Shown: positions 25,534 to 33,242 of the stretch, piece by piece
Numbering within the stretch: position 1 is the first letter of the stretch
How the letters are laid out: the number at the start of each line of letters is the position of its first letter
DNA from: Nitrobacteraceae bacterium AZCC 2146
GTDB taxonomy: Bacteria > Pseudomonadota > Alphaproteobacteria > Rhizobiales > Xanthobacteraceae
NCBI GenBank assembly: GCA_036924855.1
Contig: JBAGRP010000001.1
Span: 3,534,001 to 3,598,000 of the forward strand
DNA length: 64,000 nucleotides
Direction of reading: 5' to 3'
Position numbers and translations under genes: made by a program
The notes under the pieces: model-generated
What the model was told of the DNA's origin: nothing
Seen by the model: the letters and a program-made list of their open reading frames with translations, nothing else
Database searches by the model: none

Positions 25534-25938
25534 ATGAATACGGGCCACCTTCACTCTTTTCTCGATGCCATGCATCGGCTCGATATCAAGGGAGCGGCGT
25601 CCTATATCGCTGACGATATCGTGGTGCGCACTCCGATAATGCACGAGCCGATAAAGGGTAAGGTAAAACTATTGCCCATCCTGACGCACCTGCTCGCCAT
25701 CGCTGAGACGTACGAGGCGGTAGAAGTCATGACCGGCAAAGATCATTTCGCTGTCATCCACCGGTTCAAGTTTGGCAGCGTGGAAGTTGAAGGCGTCGAC
25801 TACGTGCACCAGAACCAAGCGGAGCTCATCGACGGCCTTGCAGTCATGTGGCGCCCCCTTCCGGCTGTCGTCGCCGTCCAGGCCCTTGTGGCGCCGATTC
25901 TGGGCGTCCCCGCGCTCAAGCTCGTGCCTGCGGCCTAA
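25534..25938 (+). CDS. SnoaL-like/NTF2-fold protein
   Basis: This 134-residue protein has an NTF2-like pattern: HLHSFLDAMHRLDIKGAASYIADDIVVRTPI, then HFAVIHRFKFGSVEVEGVDYVHQN, and a C-terminal hydrophobic tail (VVAVQALVAPILGVPALKLV). The fold assignment is moderately secure; no reaction can be given. A GGGAG box precedes the ATG. It differs clearly from the SnoaL pair at 12712 and 34687. An IS5 fragment follows immediately, so its transcription context has been disturbed. Confidence 0.7.
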   Translation: MNTGHLHSFLDAMHRLDIKGAASYIADDIVVRTPIMHEPIKGKVKLLPILTHLLAIAETYEAVEVMTGKDHFAVIHRFKFGSVEVEGVDYVHQNQAELIDGLAVMWRPLPAVVAVQALVAPILGVPALKLVPAA

Positions 25939-25961
25939 GAGCCGATCCAAGAAGATTAGAT

Positions 25962-26318
25962 TCAGGAGCATTGGGTTGAGCGTGTGAGGCGCCTGAGCAT
26001 GATGCGGATCACGGCGAGGCGGACGAAGGCTGCGACGGTCCTGGTGTAGCGCTCGAAATCGCGCATCAGGCGACGATTGCGGCTGATCCAGGCGAAAGTC
26101 CGTTCGACGATCCAGCGCTTGGGTAGGACGACGAAGCGATGGAGATCGGAACGCTTGACGATCTCGATCTTCCAACATCCCGTCGCGGCGACAGTCTTCG
26201 CCATTTTTGGTCCCTGATAGCCGCCATCGGCGAAAATCCGCTCGACGAAGGGAAAGCGCCGCCGCGCCCAAAACCTGAGGAAGCTCGCAAAGCTTCGACC
26301 GATGCCGGCCGTCCTCAT
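25962..26318 (-). mobile_element. IS5-family transposase C-terminal fragment
   Basis: The frame ending at 25962 reads FVERIFADGGYQGPKMAK, WKIEIVKRSD, FVVLPKRWIVERTFAWISRN and RRLMRDFERYTRT. These are the C-terminal half of an IS5-group DDE transposase with the Asp (ADGGYQG) and Glu (VERTFAW) regions. The N-terminal half is missing upstream of about 26290. Terminal repeats were not resolved. Confidence 0.8.
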
Positions 26319-26394
26319 CCGCTAGGCGCCCAATGCTGTTTACGAGATAGATGGCGCGTTGGAAATTCGGCGAGGGTCTTGTGATCCGTCGACT

Positions 26395-27141
26395 TCACGA
26401 AGCTGTTTTGCCGCCATTGACGCCTAAGATCTGGCCCGTGACGAACGACGCATTGTCGGACGCGAGATAGACGATGGCACGGGCAATCTCCTCGGGCTTG
26501 CCTGCGCGCTTGAGCGGCACGCCCGCAATCAAGCCGGCTTTTTTGTCCGCGCTGCCGGTGAACCGGTTCAGCAGCTCGGTTTCGACTGGGCCCGGCGCAA
26601 CCGCGTTGACGCGGACACCGAACTCTGCCCCTTCGAGGGCTGCCGCCTTCGTCAATCCTTCGACCGCGTGCTTGCTGGCAGTATACATGGAAGCGCCGGG
26701 CGCGCCTCTCTGGCCCATGGTTGATGACAGATTGATGATGCTGCCGCTGCCCTGGGGCTGCATCACGCGCAATTCGTGCTTCATGCTCAGAAGCGTCCCC
26801 AGCACGTTGGTATCGAACGTGGCAGCGTAGCTTTCTTCGGATTGCTCCGTCACCGGGCCTGACTTACCTTCAGTGCCGGCGTTATTGACGGCGACGTCGA
26901 GGCGACCAAAACGCGCGACCGTTTGATCGATCAGATTGCGCACTTCGTCGTCGTGGCGCACGTCGACACGGACGAATTCAGCCTCCGTACCCAAATTGCG
27001 CAATTCAGCGGCCAGGGCCTGGCCCGCTTCGTGGCGCCGGCCGGAGACGACCATGCGGGCGCCTTCGCGCGCAAAGGCCAGGGCGGTCGCACGGCCGATG
27101 CCCGTCAGGGCGCCGGTGATCAGCACAACAGGGGTGCTCAT
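26395..27141 (-). CDS. SDR-family oxidoreductase
   Basis: This 248-residue classical SDR has the cofactor motif ITGALTGIG, a NNAG motif, catalytic Ser in NLSSTMG and YTASK (YxxxK), and ends with TGQILGVNGG. It is likely an NAD(P)-dependent alcohol/ketone oxidoreductase. GGGAG upstream favours the ATG at 27141 over two earlier ATGs. It is a close paralogue of the SDR at 30414; the two flank the large regulator at 27395 and face away from it. Two GTAAA-type repeats lie 63-82 bases upstream. Confidence 0.92.
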   Translation of the reverse strand: MSTPVVLITGALTGIGRATALAFAREGARMVVSGRRHEAGQALAAELRNLGTEAEFVRVDVRHDDEVRNLIDQTVARFGRLDVAVNNAGTEGKSGPVTEQSEESYAATFDTNVLGTLLSMKHELRVMQPQGSGSIINLSSTMGQRGAPGASMYTASKHAVEGLTKAAALEGAEFGVRVNAVAPGPVETELLNRFTGSADKKAGLIAGVPLKRAGKPEEIARAIVYLASDNASFVTGQILGVNGGKTAS

Positions 27142-27203
27142 GTACATTGCTCCCATAGCTATAGATCGCCGATAATATTGCGCTCCACACCTCGCAGGAT
27201 CGA

Positions 27204-27223
27204 GTAAAGCGTTGTGAAGCGTT
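27204..27223 (+). promoter_or_regulatory. GTAAA-type direct repeat upstream of SDR 26395
   Basis: GTAAAGCGTT is followed at once by GTGAAGCGTT, a direct repeat with a 10-base period. Similar decamers lie before the regulator (27353-27390) and before the second SDR (30257-30286). OmpR-type winged-helix proteins often bind such tandem repeats. Confidence 0.5.
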
Positions 27224-27352
27224 GTTGCGCCGGTGGCCTCTCAGAGCCTGGAACCGGCGGGTCTCCGAGGGCTCACCTACCGAACACGGCTTGCCGTCAG
27301 GCTCGGTTAGACAGCGACCGGGGGCCGGCGTAGCCTAGATCCACGATCCGAC

Positions 27353-27390
27353 GTAAATCGGTACAGCGGCGTAAATCGGTGTAAAGGGAC
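27353..27390 (+). promoter_or_regulatory. GTAAA-type direct repeats upstream of the regulator
   Basis: GTAAATCGGT occurs at 27353 and again at 27371, followed by GTAAAGGGAC at 27381. The last two are 10 bases apart. The site ends 4 bases before the regulator start, consistent with autoregulation. Confidence 0.5.
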
Positions 27391-27394
27391 CAGA

Positions 27395-30214
27395 ATGGGC
27401 GATCCGGCGGACGCCAGCACTCAGGTCCTCGCTTTCGGGCCGTTCCGGCTCCTTCCGGCGCAGCGCATGCTGCTGGAGGGCAATGCACCCGTTCGGCTCG
27501 GCAGTCGGGCACTCGACATTCTGATCGCTCTGGTTGAACGCCCCGGCGAGGTCGTCAGCAAGGAGGAACTCGTCACCCGGGCGTGGCCGAACATTTTCGT
27601 CGAGGAGACAAATCTCCGGGTGCATGTCGGTGCGCTTCGGAAGGTGCTGGGACACGGCCAGTGCGTCGGCGGGTATGTCGCGAATGTTCCTGGTCGAGGC
27701 TACAGCTTCGTCGCGCCAGTAACGCGTGAGGGCCCCCCTGCAGCCCACGGTCCGGCACGGGAGCGGCTTTACAATCTGCCGCCAATGCTGACCCGGATGA
27801 TCGGCCGTGCCCGGGTGGTCAGTGAGCTGGCGGACCACATGCCGCGCGAGCGCTTTCTGACCCTAGTCGGCGCTGGCGGCATCGGTAAGACCACAGTTGC
27901 GCTGGAGTTGGCGCAAAAATTAGACGAGCGCTACAAGGATCGTGCCCATTTCGTCGATCTGGCCTCGCTCGTAAATCCTCAACTGGTCCCCACCGCAGTG
28001 GCCTCGACATTCGAATTCCAGACCCTCTCCCAGGATCCGCTTGCCGAGCTGGTTGTCCTGCTTCGGGATAAGCAGGCCCTACTCGTGCTCGACAACTGCG
28101 AGCATTTGATTGAGGCCGTCGCAGTCCTGGCGGAAAGAATCTTCGCGCAGGCACCTGGCGTTCATATCCTTGCAACCAGCCGCGAGCCCGTGCGCGCTAC
28201 AGGCGAGTGGGTGCACCGCCTTTCGTCTTTGGAGATTCCTCCGGTTTCGCCCGCGCCCTCCGCCACGGAGGCGCTCTCCTTCTCCGCCATCCAGCTCTTT
28301 ACTCAGCGCGCTATGGCGAGCCTGGAATCGTTCAGGCTGACCGATGCGAATGCGCCGATCGTGGCCGACATCTGTCGTCGGGTCGATGGCATTCCGCTGG
28401 CCATCGAGCTCGCCGCGGGGCTGGTTGACTCCTTCGGCATTCAGGAACTGGCTGATCGGCTCGGTGATCAGCTCTCTGTCTTGACCAAGGGCCGCCGTAC
28501 GGCATTGCCGCGTCACCAGACTATGCGTGCGACATTGGACTGGAGCTATCAGCTCCTGCCGCCGGTCGAACAGGTGCTGCTCCGTCGTTTGGCGATCTTT
28601 CGGGGAACTTTTACGCTCACCTCGGCCACCGCGGCTGCTACCTGTGAAAAGCTTCGTGCGCCGGATGTGTTCGACCCCATTGCCAATCTGGTTGCCAAGT
28701 CGCTGATCACAGCCGATGTCAGCGGAGAGATAGTTCACTATCGCCTGCTCGACAACACCCGCGCCTACGCCACCGAAAAGCTCGAGCAAAGCGGCGAATA
28801 CGCAGCGATGTCCAGGCGGCGTGCGGCGTATTGTTGCGCGGTTCTCGACAATGCGGAACGTGATTGGGAGAGACAATCAAAAACTGAATGGCTCAGGAAC
28901 TATGCCAGGTGGATCGATGATGTACGTGCCGCACTCGACTGGGCCTTCTCGTCCGCTGGCGATGCGTCTCTAGGAATTGCCCTGACCGCCGCTTCAACAC
29001 CTGTCTGGTTCGCGCTGTCGTTCGTTAGAGAGTACCGGGAGCGTGCGCAGCGGGCGCTGGAAGCTATCCCCACTGCCTCGATTGCGAAGCCAGACCTGGA
29101 GATGAAGATCAACATTGCCCTTGGGGCGGCGATCTTCAATACTCAGGGCATCGTTCCGGAGATAGCCACGGCCTATGCGAGGGCGCTCGAAATCGCCGAG
29201 CACCTCGGCGCATCAACATACGCGCTGCGCGCACTGTGGGGGCTGGCGAGAGAACGCTACGTCCAAGGAGACTATCGTGCGGCCCTCAGATTCTGTGAGA
29301 GGTTCGGCCAGTTGGCTAAGACATCGGGCGACCAAGCGGCCGATCTCGTACATGATCGAATGATGGCGCTCGCGCTCCATCTCGTGGGCAGACAGGCGGA
29401 GGCGCGTCTGTATGCCGACCGGACGCTCAACCATCCGGCCGCGGTAATCCGAACGGCACACATAAGCTTCCACGAATATGACAACCGGGTGGCAGCACGC
29501 TCCCACCTCGCGCGCATACTTTGGGTCCAGGGCTTCCCGGATCAGGCGGCTGCGATAGCCCAAGAGGGTGTCGCACACGGCCTCTCGCTCGAATACCCGC
29601 CGCCGCTTTGCTACGTGCTGGCTTATGCGGCCTGTCCGATCGCATTCTGGAACGGCGATATGGCGATGGCGACAAGTTGTGTGCAGCTGTTACTCAAGCA
29701 GTCGGCGAATCTTTCCTTCGGCTATTGGCAGTCCTGGAGATATTGCTACGAACAGGTGGCGGCTCTCGGGGACGACGATGGTACCTTCGAATTCAAACAG
29801 CGTCTGGATTCTCTGCGCGCATCCGCAATAGGCCCAATTTATTCAGATTTGCTCAGCACGTTGCGCGAGGAACTGACTGGACCGGAAACAATCGCCCGCG
29901 CCGAGGCAGGTGAAGCGGGCTGGTGCGCTGCAGAGATCCTGCGCGTCAAGGGGATGCAAATTCTGAAAAAAGGCGGCCCGAATGCCGCCGAAGCAGCGGA
30001 GGTCCCGCTTCTGCGATCGCTCGACATCGCGCGGCAGCAGGGGGCCCATTCCTGGGAACTGCGTACTGCCACGAGTCTCGCGCGATTGTGGAGAGAGAGA
30101 CGCCGCATTGCGCAGGCGCGTGATCTGTTGGCGCCCGTGTACGGTCGCTTCAGCGAAGGGTTCGCGACCGCGGATTTGAGGACGGCGAAAAGCGTCATCG
30201 ACGAGCTCGCATGA
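27395..30214 (+). CDS. Winged-helix / NTPase / helical-repeat transcriptional regulator
   Basis: This 939-residue one-component regulator begins with an OmpR/CadC-type winged helix (about residues 10-108; FGPFRLLPAQRMLLE, SRALDILIALVERPGEVVSKEEL, VPGRGYSFVAPV). A STAND/NB-ARC-like NTPase follows, with P-loop VGAGGIGKTT (about 158-167), Walker B LLVLDNCEHL and the sensor TSREPV. The C-terminal 450 residues are helical repeats resembling TPRs. Such proteins couple ligand sensing to nucleotide-driven assembly on DNA. It lies between two paralogous SDR genes and upstream of the eight-gene operon, so it is the likely regulator of all three. The ligand is unknown. Confidence 0.88.
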   Translation: MGDPADASTQVLAFGPFRLLPAQRMLLEGNAPVRLGSRALDILIALVERPGEVVSKEELVTRAWPNIFVEETNLRVHVGALRKVLGHGQCVGGYVANVPGRGYSFVAPVTREGPPAAHGPARERLYNLPPMLTRMIGRARVVSELADHMPRERFLTLVGAGGIGKTTVALELAQKLDERYKDRAHFVDLASLVNPQLVPTAVASTFEFQTLSQDPLAELVVLLRDKQALLVLDNCEHLIEAVAVLAERIFAQAPGVHILATSREPVRATGEWVHRLSSLEIPPVSPAPSATEALSFSAIQLFTQRAMASLESFRLTDANAPIVADICRRVDGIPLAIELAAGLVDSFGIQELADRLGDQLSVLTKGRRTALPRHQTMRATLDWSYQLLPPVEQVLLRRLAIFRGTFTLTSATAAATCEKLRAPDVFDPIANLVAKSLITADVSGEIVHYRLLDNTRAYATEKLEQSGEYAAMSRRRAAYCCAVLDNAERDWERQSKTEWLRNYARWIDDVRAALDWAFSSAGDASLGIALTAASTPVWFALSFVREYRERAQRALEAIPTASIAKPDLEMKINIALGAAIFNTQGIVPEIATAYARALEIAEHLGASTYALRALWGLARERYVQGDYRAALRFCERFGQLAKTSGDQAADLVHDRMMALALHLVGRQAEARLYADRTLNHPAAVIRTAHISFHEYDNRVAARSHLARILWVQGFPDQAAAIAQEGVAHGLSLEYPPPLCYVLAYAACPIAFWNGDMAMATSCVQLLLKQSANLSFGYWQSWRYCYEQVAALGDDDGTFEFKQRLDSLRASAIGPIYSDLLSTLREELTGPETIARAEAGEAGWCAAEILRVKGMQILKKGGPNAAEAAEVPLLRSLDIARQQGAHSWELRTATSLARLWRERRRIAQARDLLAPVYGRFSEGFATADLRTAKSVIDELA

Positions 30215-30256
30215 CACTGCCGTTTGGCAGCCGAGCGGCTGAGCTGCTTCTCGCTG

Positions 30257-30286
30257 CAAATTTACACCGCTTTTACAACTCTTCAC
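30257..30286 (-). promoter_or_regulatory. GTAAA-type direct repeats upstream of the SDR-led operon
   Basis: On the minus strand, GTGAAGAGTT (30286), GTAAAAGCGG (30276) and GTAAATTTG (30265) follow one another at 10- and 11-base spacing. The set resembles those at 27204 and 27353. It lies 128 bases before the SDR start at 30414. Confidence 0.45.
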
Positions 30287-30413
30287 TCGCGTCAGGCCCG
30301 ATAAGCCCGCAGGCTCAAGGCGCCCGTAACTCATGCTGGCGGAAGGCTCTGAACTACCGCCGCGTCGGCCGGCCACGCTGCCGGTTTCCGGCGGCCGAAG
30401 AAAGGATTCTAAT

Positions 30414-31160
30414 ATGAGCAATCAAGTTGTCTTGATCACTGGCGGACTAACCGGCATTGGGCGCGCCGCTGCCGTCGCTTTTGCCAAGAAGGGCGCGAAG
30501 GTCATCGTTGCCGGTCGGCGTGATGAGGCCGGCAAGGCGCTCGTTGAGGAGCTCCGCGCTTTCGGCTCGGAAGCCGAATTCATCAATGCCGACGTTCGCA
30601 AGGAGGATGACGTCCGCAATATGGTCGACAAGACCGTCGCGCGATTTGGGCGTCTCGATGTCGCGGTGAACAACGCCGCCACCGAAGGTGCGGTCGGCCC
30701 GATCACGGACCAGACCGCGGAAAGCTTCGCCGCGACGTTCGACACCAATGTTGTCGGCGTGGTCCTGAGCATGAAGCACGAGGTGCGCGCCATGCAGGCC
30801 CAGGGGAGCGGCAGCATCATTAATATTTCCTCGACCTACGGGCACAAGGGCGCGGCCTATGCCTCGATCTATGCCGGCGCCAAGCACGCGGTCGAAGGCA
30901 TCACTAAGTCGGTGGCGCTCGAAGTCGCCGCGTCGGCCATTCGCGTGAATGCAGTCTCGCCTGGCCCGACGGACACAGGCATGCTGACCCGATTCACCGG
31001 CACCGCAGATAACAAGGCGGCCCTGGCGGCGCAGGTTCCGCTGGCTCGGCTCGGCCTCTCCGAGGAAGTCGCCGATGGCATCGTCTTCATCGCATCGGAT
31101 GAAGCCCGGTTCATCACCGGCCATATCCTCAGCGTCGACGGCGGCCACAGCGCCGCCTGA
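30414..31160 (+). CDS. SDR-family oxidoreductase, first gene of eight-gene operon
   Basis: This 248-residue classical SDR has ITGGLTGIG, NNAAT, ISSTYG, YAGAK as YxxxK and ends TGHILSVDGG. It is very like the SDR at 26395 (both have RRDEAG/RRHEAG-type NADP-loop regions), so the two probably act on related substrates. The ATG at 30414 gives the standard N terminus. The next gene (GlcG/HbpS) starts 88 bases on and the whole set to 35091 runs in one direction. Confidence 0.92.
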   Translation: MSNQVVLITGGLTGIGRAAAVAFAKKGAKVIVAGRRDEAGKALVEELRAFGSEAEFINADVRKEDDVRNMVDKTVARFGRLDVAVNNAATEGAVGPITDQTAESFAATFDTNVVGVVLSMKHEVRAMQAQGSGSIINISSTYGHKGAAYASIYAGAKHAVEGITKSVALEVAASAIRVNAVSPGPTDTGMLTRFTGTADNKAALAAQVPLARLGLSEEVADGIVFIASDEARFITGHILSVDGGHSAA

Positions 31161-31247
31161 CCCCGCTCGGCTGGCGGGGATTGCGCAACTATTACGCCCA
31201 CCGCCCGATCAACGCACAATGCATATCAAGTCGAAGGAGGAAGTCCG

Positions 31248-31685
31248 ATGGCTAACGTGGTGAAGAAACACAGCATTTCTTCTGAGCTCGCACAGAAAAT
31301 GGTGGATCAAGCGGTGGCGAAAGCCAGAGAACTTGGCGTTACCGAGAACGTGGCGATTCTCGATGACGGTGGCAATCTCAAGGCCTTCAGCCGGATGGAT
31401 GGGGCCCCGATCCTTTCCATCGAGATTGCGCAGAATAAAGCGTACACAGCTCTGTTCGGCGTCTCCACGCAGGACTTTTTCAACTTCATCCAGGGCGACC
31501 CGTCGCTTTTGGCTGGCATTCCTACGCTTGCGCGCGTGGCGGCGTACGGAGGAGGGTTTCCCATCAAGGTGGACGGAGAAGTTGTCGGGGCGATCGGGGT
31601 GAGCGGGGCGCCCACGGTCCAGAACGACGTCGATTGCGCGAGAGCAGCCCTAGCGCTCCTACCCGATGCGGAGCCGACTGAGTAA
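31248..31685 (+). CDS. GlcG/HbpS-family protein
   Basis: This 145-residue protein of the GlcG/HbpS (DUF336) fold has ISSELAQKMVDQAVAKARELG, then VAILDDGGNLKAFSRMDGAP, then GGFPIKVDGEVVGAIGVSGA, which is the full family pattern. HbpS from Streptomyces binds haem and cobalamin; other members accompany glycolate or diol metabolism. No signal peptide is seen, so it is cytoplasmic. AAGGAGG precedes the ATG. The hydrolase gene starts 15 bases after it. Confidence 0.9.
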   Translation: MANVVKKHSISSELAQKMVDQAVAKARELGVTENVAILDDGGNLKAFSRMDGAPILSIEIAQNKAYTALFGVSTQDFFNFIQGDPSLLAGIPTLARVAAYGGGFPIKVDGEVVGAIGVSGAPTVQNDVDCARAALALLPDAEPTE

Positions 31686-31699
31686 TAGGAGCGACCACA

Positions 31700-31762
31700 A
31701 TGGTTCATACCCGTCCAGAAATGATTCACGTCCGCCCAGAAATGGTTCATACCCACCAGACC
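31700..31762 (+). repeat. Three tandem 21-base units encoding the hydrolase N terminus
   Basis: Units at 31700, 31721 and 31742 encode MVHTRPE, MIHVRPE and MVHTHQT. Each starts with ATG. The DNA units differ at several positions, so the expansion is not very recent or has been drifting. Confidence 0.85.
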
Positions 31763-32626
31763 GCGCCGACGCAGTTCGTCGAGGCCAACGGCGTCCGCTT
31801 CGCCCATCGCCGTTTCGGTAAGCCGGACGGAGTACCGCTCGTCTTCAACCAGCACTTCACCGGGACGATGGACCATTGGGATCCGGCGGTGACCGATGGC
31901 CTCGCGACGACGCGGGAGGTAATCCTGTTCAACAACGCAGGCATTTCCAGCACGAGCGGGGAGGTGCCGGCCTCGGTCGAAGAAATGGCGGTCAACGCGG
32001 CGGCGTTCATCAGGGCGCTTGGCCTAGCCAAGGTCGACGTCCTGGGTTTTTCGCTTGGCGGCCTCGTCGCGCAGGCGCTGACTGTCGCCGAGCCTGATCT
32101 GGTCCGCCGCCTGGTCTTGGTGGGGACGGGGCCGCGGGGCGGCGAGGGCATGGCGAGCTTGACGCCTGAGGCTCAGGCCGTGTTCGGCTCGACGTATGCA
32201 CACCCGGACGAGATGTGGCTTGGCGTTTTCTTCACACCGACCGAGGCGAGCCAAGCTGCTGGCCGGGCATTTCTAAAGCGGTTCCGCCGGCGCCAAGAGG
32301 GGCGCGACCCGGAGGTGAGCGAGAAGGTCGGGCCTGCGCAGATCACCGCGATTGCTAAATGGGGTGCTCCGCGTGCGGGCACGTTTGATTATCTCCGAGG
32401 GATTACCCACCCGACGCTGGTGATCAACGGAAGCAATGACGTGATCATCTATACCGTGAATTCGTTTATTCTTCAGCAGAACTTGCCCAACGCGCAGCTC
32501 ATCCTCTATCCGGATTCCAACCACGGGTCGCAGTACCAATATCCCGCGTTGTTCGTCGCGGACGTGACGCGGTTTTTAGATGCCTTGGTACCGTTTCCAA
32601 TGCAGAAGGATACAGATCATGGCTGA
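31700..32626 (+). CDS. Alpha/beta hydrolase with repeated N terminus
   Basis: This 308-residue alpha/beta hydrolase has nucleophile elbow GFSLGG, Asp in NGSNDVI and His in DSNHGS, giving a complete Ser-Asp-His triad. It is paralogous to the hydrolase at 37836 (shared TAPTQFVEANG and FGxxxGxPLxFxQHF). Unlike that paralogue it starts with three seven-residue repeats, each beginning with Met. GGAG precedes the first ATG by 8 bases, supporting the long form. Its stop overlaps the DUF427 start. It probably hydrolyses an ester, lactone or C-C bond; the substrate is unknown. Confidence 0.9.
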   Translation: MVHTRPEMIHVRPEMVHTHQTAPTQFVEANGVRFAHRRFGKPDGVPLVFNQHFTGTMDHWDPAVTDGLATTREVILFNNAGISSTSGEVPASVEEMAVNAAAFIRALGLAKVDVLGFSLGGLVAQALTVAEPDLVRRLVLVGTGPRGGEGMASLTPEAQAVFGSTYAHPDEMWLGVFFTPTEASQAAGRAFLKRFRRRQEGRDPEVSEKVGPAQITAIAKWGAPRAGTFDYLRGITHPTLVINGSNDVIIYTVNSFILQQNLPNAQLILYPDSNHGSQYQYPALFVADVTRFLDALVPFPMQKDTDHG

Positions 32627-32987
32627 CAAGCCGATGAAGATTCCGGGGCCCGACCACCCCATTTCGATCGATGCGAACACATCTCGCGTCGTGGTCACAG
32701 TCGGCGGAAAGGTTATCGCCGACACACGGGATGCTTTGACCCTTCGCGAGGCCTCCTATTCGGCCGTTCAGTATATTCCCCGTCGGGATGTCGATATGGC
32801 CGCGCTCACGCGTAGCGAACACACGACGTATTGCCCCTACAAGGGCGACGCTTCGTACTACAGCATTCCGGCTGGCGGTGATCGTTCTCTCAATGCGGTG
32901 TGGACCTACGAGACCCCATTTGAATCGATGACGCAGATCAAGGATTACGTCGCCTTCTACCCGGACCGTGTCGACGAGATCAGCTAA
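32619..32987 (+). CDS. DUF427 domain protein
   Basis: This 122-residue single-domain DUF427 protein carries VVVTVGGKVIADTRDALTLREA, YIPRRDVDMAALTRS, TYCPYKGDASYYSI and AVWTYETPF, which together are the full family signature. The family function is not established; its beta-tent fold suggests small-molecule binding. The ATG at 32619 lies inside the hydrolase stop region (8-base overlap), so the two are translationally coupled. It is fourth in the operon. Confidence 0.92.
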   Translation: MADKPMKIPGPDHPISIDANTSRVVVTVGGKVIADTRDALTLREASYSAVQYIPRRDVDMAALTRSEHTTYCPYKGDASYYSIPAGGDRSLNAVWTYETPFESMTQIKDYVAFYPDRVDEIS

Positions 32988-33044
32988 CCGACGCCGGCGG
33001 CCTGGCTTCGGTGGCTCGGGCCGGGCGCATATGCCGCTGCGCTG

Positions 33045-33242
33045 GTGACCATCGACTTCGCGGCAAAGGCGTTTGCCATACCAACTCCGGAGGAGCGCCA
33101 AGCGCTGACACGTTGGTACGGGGGCGACCCGGCCCAGCATAGGTGCATGAGACGGATCCTGTTCGAACTGCACAAGACTAAGCGAGGCGATCGGCGCGAG
33201 GCTTTTCTCGACATGGATGATACCAGAGGAGGAGGTACATGA
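33045..33242 (+). CDS. Small hypothetical protein coupled to the amidohydrolase
   Basis: This 65-residue basic protein starts at GTG 33045 (TIDFAAKAFAIPTPEERQAL, then RWYGGDPAQHRCMRRILFEL). I do not recognise it. Support for it being real is its place in a tight operon and its stop, which overlaps the amidohydrolase start as ATGA. The amidohydrolase ribosome site GGAGGAGG lies inside its last codons. No other strand frame here is convincing. Confidence 0.45.
   Translation: MTIDFAAKAFAIPTPEERQALTRWYGGDPAQHRCMRRILFELHKTKRGDRREAFLDMDDTRGGGT

Noticed and set aside
25669..26271. 200-residue minus-strand frame near the IS5 fragment
   Set aside because: It is a shifted reading of the transposase and antisense to the SnoaL-like gene.
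28079..28876. 265-residue minus-strand frame within the large regulator
   Set aside because: Antisense to the NTPase domain, whose motifs are unambiguous; no ribosome site or known domain.
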